Source of the DNA: an uncultured Mucispirillum sp.
GTDB lineage: Bacteria; Chrysiogenota; Deferribacteres; Deferribacterales; Mucispirillaceae
Reading direction: 5' to 3'
Length of the DNA stretch: 8,823 nt
Assembly (NCBI GenBank): GCA_910586745.1
Contig: CAJUJZ010000093.1
Location: 1-8,823 of the forward strand
The notes beneath the pieces are model-generated. The model searched no databases, was not told the origin of the DNA, and saw only the letters and a program-made list of their open reading frames with translations. Shown in pieces: positions 7,124-8,823 of the stretch. Positions within the stretch are counted from its first letter, which is position 1. Every line of letters begins with the position of its first letter. A program made the translations under genes and the position numbers.

Positions 7124-7597
7124 ATGGATTTTATTGATTTTACTATGCTTAGCAGAAAAATTTTAAATGATATTTATATATGGAGAAATAGTGATATAGT
7201 CCGCTCTAATTCGTTTAATAAAAATGAAATATCAGCACATGAGCATAGAGAGTTTGTTAAATCATTAAATGAAGATATGACAAAAAAATATTTTTTAGCA
7301 GTTTTAAATAAAGAGCCTGTGGGAGTTGTTGGATTTACTGATATACATAACGGAACAGCAAATTTAGGATATTATAAAAACCCTTTTACAAAAAAAACAG
7401 GTATGGGAAAACTGCTTATAAAAAAGGCTTGTGAATATGCTGTTATTACGATGAATTTAGAATTATTAATAATGAAAGTATTCAAGACAAATTTAATTTC
7501 TATACATTGTATAACCCAGTGCGGTTTTACTGAAAATAAAAGAGATAATGAAATAATAGAATATATGTTAAGGTTAAATAAAGATGGTAGAATATGA
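7124..7597 (+). CDS. pseH: UDP-4-amino-4,6-dideoxy-N-acetyl-beta-L-altrosamine N-acetyltransferase
   Basis: PseH is a small GNAT-fold enzyme that acetylates the C4 amine made by PseC using acetyl-CoA, giving the diacetamido sugar that becomes Pse5Ac7Ac. The 157-residue protein fits the family. IYIWRNSDIVRSNSF near 17-31 resembles the PseH-type N-terminal substrate region, KEPVGVVGFTDI (63-74) and LGYYKNPFTKKTGMG (81-95) cover the core strand and CoA-binding turn, and a C-terminal NLISIHCITQCGF (123-135) aligns with the usual N-x-x-A-I-x-x-Y-x-K-x-G-F segment. In that alignment the conserved tyrosine proposed as general acid falls on Ile130. The start is set by AAGAAGGA at 7107-7114, which lies in a strong hairpin. 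The stop overlaps pseI by 4 bp. A related amino-sugar acetyltransferase is the alternative. Confidence 0.85.
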   Translation: MDFIDFTMLSRKILNDIYIWRNSDIVRSNSFNKNEISAHEHREFVKSLNEDMTKKYFLAVLNKEPVGVVGFTDIHNGTANLGYYKNPFTKKTGMGKLLIKKACEYAVITMNLELLIMKVFKTNLISIHCITQCGFTENKRDNEIIEYMLRLNKDGRI

Positions 7598-8640
7598 AAA
7601 TAGCAAATTTTGAAATAGGAAAAGGAAAAACATTTATTATAGCAGAGCTTTCAGCAAACCATAACGGCAGCCTTGATTTAGCTGTTAAAACTATTGAGGC
7701 AGCTGCACGGGCTGGAGCAGATGCTGTGAAACTGCAGACATATCGTGCAGATACTATTACTCTTAATTCTAATGATGAAAATTTTGTTATAAGAAATAAC
7801 TCTTTATGGGATGGTTTAACATATTACCAGCTTTATGATAAAGCATATACCCCATGGCAGTGGCACAAAACATTAAAAGAAACTGCAGAAAAGTCAGGAC
7901 TTATACTTTTTTCTTCCCCTTTTAATAAAGAGGCAGTAGATTTTTTAGAAGACTTAAGTGTTCCTGCATATAAAATTGCATCTTTTGAAATAAATGATTT
8001 GCCTTTAATAGAATATACTGCTAAAAAAAATAAACCTGTTATTATTTCAACAGGTGTTGCAGATTTTAGGGAAATAGAAGATGCAGTTAATGTATGCAGA
8101 AAAGCGGGAAATAACGATATTATACTTTTAAAATGCACAAGCAGCTATCCTGCCCCTGTAGAAGAAGCAAATCTTTTAATGATAAAAAAGATGAGTGAAG
8201 ATTTTAACTGTATTACAGGGCTTTCTGACCATACTCTCAGTAATATAACAGCTGTAACTGCCGTATCACTTGGAGCAAAAGTTATTGAAAAACATTTTAT
8301 ACTTGATAAATCAATTAGCTCACCAGATGCTGCATTTTCTCTTGATGAAAAAGAATTTACAAGCCTTGTAGATGATATTAGAACAGTTGAAAAATCACTT
8401 GGCAGGGTAGATTATACAATAAGCCCCGCAGGACACAAAAACAGGCACTTTATGCGAAGCCTTTATGTTATAAAAGATATGAAAAAAGGTGATATTTTTA
8501 CTCCTGATAATATTGGCTCATATCGTCCAAATTTAGGAATAAGTCCAAAATATTATAATGAAATATTAGGAAGAAAAGCAGTAAAAGATATAAAAGCAAA
8601 CACACCATTAAAAAATGAATTAATAGATGAAGGAGAATAA
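7594..8640 (+). CDS. pseI: Pseudaminic acid synthase (NeuB family)
   Basis: PseI condenses 2,4-diacetamido-2,4,6-trideoxy-L-altrose with phosphoenolpyruvate to form the nine-carbon pseudaminic acid. The 348 residues match the family length. An N-terminal TIM barrel carries AELSANHNGSLDLA (17-30), VKLQTYRADTIT (45-56), LWDGLTYYQLYDKAYTPWQW (71-90), CTSSYPAP (181-188), LSDHT (210-214) and EKHF (232-235); H213 and H234 are the likely metal ligands. A C-terminal SAF/antifreeze-like domain runs from about 284, with RSLYVIKDMKKGDIFTPDNI and the RPNLGI block. The W-D-G-x-x-x-Y-x-L-Y-x-x-A-x-T-P-W segment distinguishes PseI from sialic and legionaminic acid synthases. ATG overlaps the pseH TGA by 4 bp, so translation is coupled to pseH and would follow any control of the pseH RBS. 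Confidence 0.94.
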   Translation: MKIANFEIGKGKTFIIAELSANHNGSLDLAVKTIEAAARAGADAVKLQTYRADTITLNSNDENFVIRNNSLWDGLTYYQLYDKAYTPWQWHKTLKETAEKSGLILFSSPFNKEAVDFLEDLSVPAYKIASFEINDLPLIEYTAKKNKPVIISTGVADFREIEDAVNVCRKAGNNDIILLKCTSSYPAPVEEANLLMIKKMSEDFNCITGLSDHTLSNITAVTAVSLGAKVIEKHFILDKSISSPDAAFSLDEKEFTSLVDDIRTVEKSLGRVDYTISPAGHKNRHFMRSLYVIKDMKKGDIFTPDNIGSYRPNLGISPKYYNEILGRKAVKDIKANTPLKNELIDEGE

Positions 8641-8641
8641 T

Positions 8642-8823
8642 ATGCCTTATAAGAAAAATATAGAAGCACTTGCAAAACGCAACCCACGACTTGCTCAAAT
8701 TATTGACAGCACAAAATTAACAGGCAGGTATGTAATTGCACCATCCCAAAGAAAAGATAAACTTCCTTCTATAGTTGATGTAAAATTTAATAAAAATTTT
8801 TATAATAATATAGACCCATATCG
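8642..8823 (+). CDS. Maf-like flagellar glycosylation protein (motility accessory factor), 3' end outside window
   Basis: Only 60 codons are visible. The start MPYKKNIEALAKRNPRLAQI resembles the F-x-K-N-(I/L)-x-A-L-x-x-x-N-P-x-L opening of Maf/DUF115 (MptE-like) proteins, and NNIDPYR at the window edge fits the Maf segment before the conserved domain (Y-x-P-x-R-E-A type). Maf proteins are thought to transfer pseudaminic or legionaminic acid to flagellin in the cytoplasm before export. AGGAG at 8631-8635, inside the pseI end, gives a 6-nt spacing to this ATG, which lies 1 nt after the pseI stop, so the gene belongs to the same operon. Recognition rests on a short N-terminus and on context. Confidence 0.68.
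   Translation, partial: MPYKKNIEALAKRNPRLAQIIDSTKLTGRYVIAPSQRKDKLPSIVDVKFNKNFYNNIDPY

Overview
The window is low-GC bacterial DNA packed with genes on the + strand. It carries the end of a membrane O-acyltransferase gene, a bifunctional (p)ppGpp synthetase/hydrolase gene, and then most of a pseudaminic acid (Pse) locus that runs into the start of a gene resembling the flagellar glycosylation factor Maf. Pse pathways joined to Maf proteins are typical of flagellated Gram-negative bacteria that O-glycosylate flagellin. The N-terminus of the Rsh protein resembles Desulfobacterota/Deferribacterota homologues more than campylobacterial SpoT as I remember them. A Mucispirillum-like gut organism is possible, but this is a tentative inference.

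Layout: (1) 1-1258, an AlgI-like MBOAT gene whose 5' end lies outside the window. (2) 1259-1346, a short gap with a near-consensus sigma70 promoter (TTGATA, 17 nt, TATAAT) and no clear Shine-Dalgarno. (3) 1347-3488, rsh. (4) 3504-6461, pseB, pseC and an SpsF/PseF-type cytidylyltransferase, nearly abutting. (5) 6458-7068, a sugar N-formyltransferase gene interrupted by a run of nine G. As sequenced it stops at 6973; one added G or two lost G would extend it to 7068. (6) 7069-7123, a spacer whose RNA can form a 17-bp hairpin that hides the pseH ribosome binding site, plus a competing upstream hairpin. (7) 7124-8640, pseH and pseI. (8) 8642 to the window end, the start of a Maf-like gene. No tRNA, rRNA, IS element, CRISPR array or integration site was seen.

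Together the Pse genes would convert UDP-GlcNAc to the 4-keto-6-deoxy sugar (PseB), aminate C4 (PseC), acylate the amine (PseH, or the formyltransferase), condense with phosphoenolpyruvate (PseI) and activate with CTP (SpsF/PseF) before transfer, probably to flagellin by the Maf-like protein. The UDP-releasing hydrolase PseG is not in the window, and the formyltransferase lies among the genes where pseG is often found. The most interesting signal is the poly-G tract combined with two mutually exclusive hairpins upstream of pseH. It suggests a slipped-strand switch between N-formylated and N-acetylated Pse, possibly with reciprocal control of pseH.
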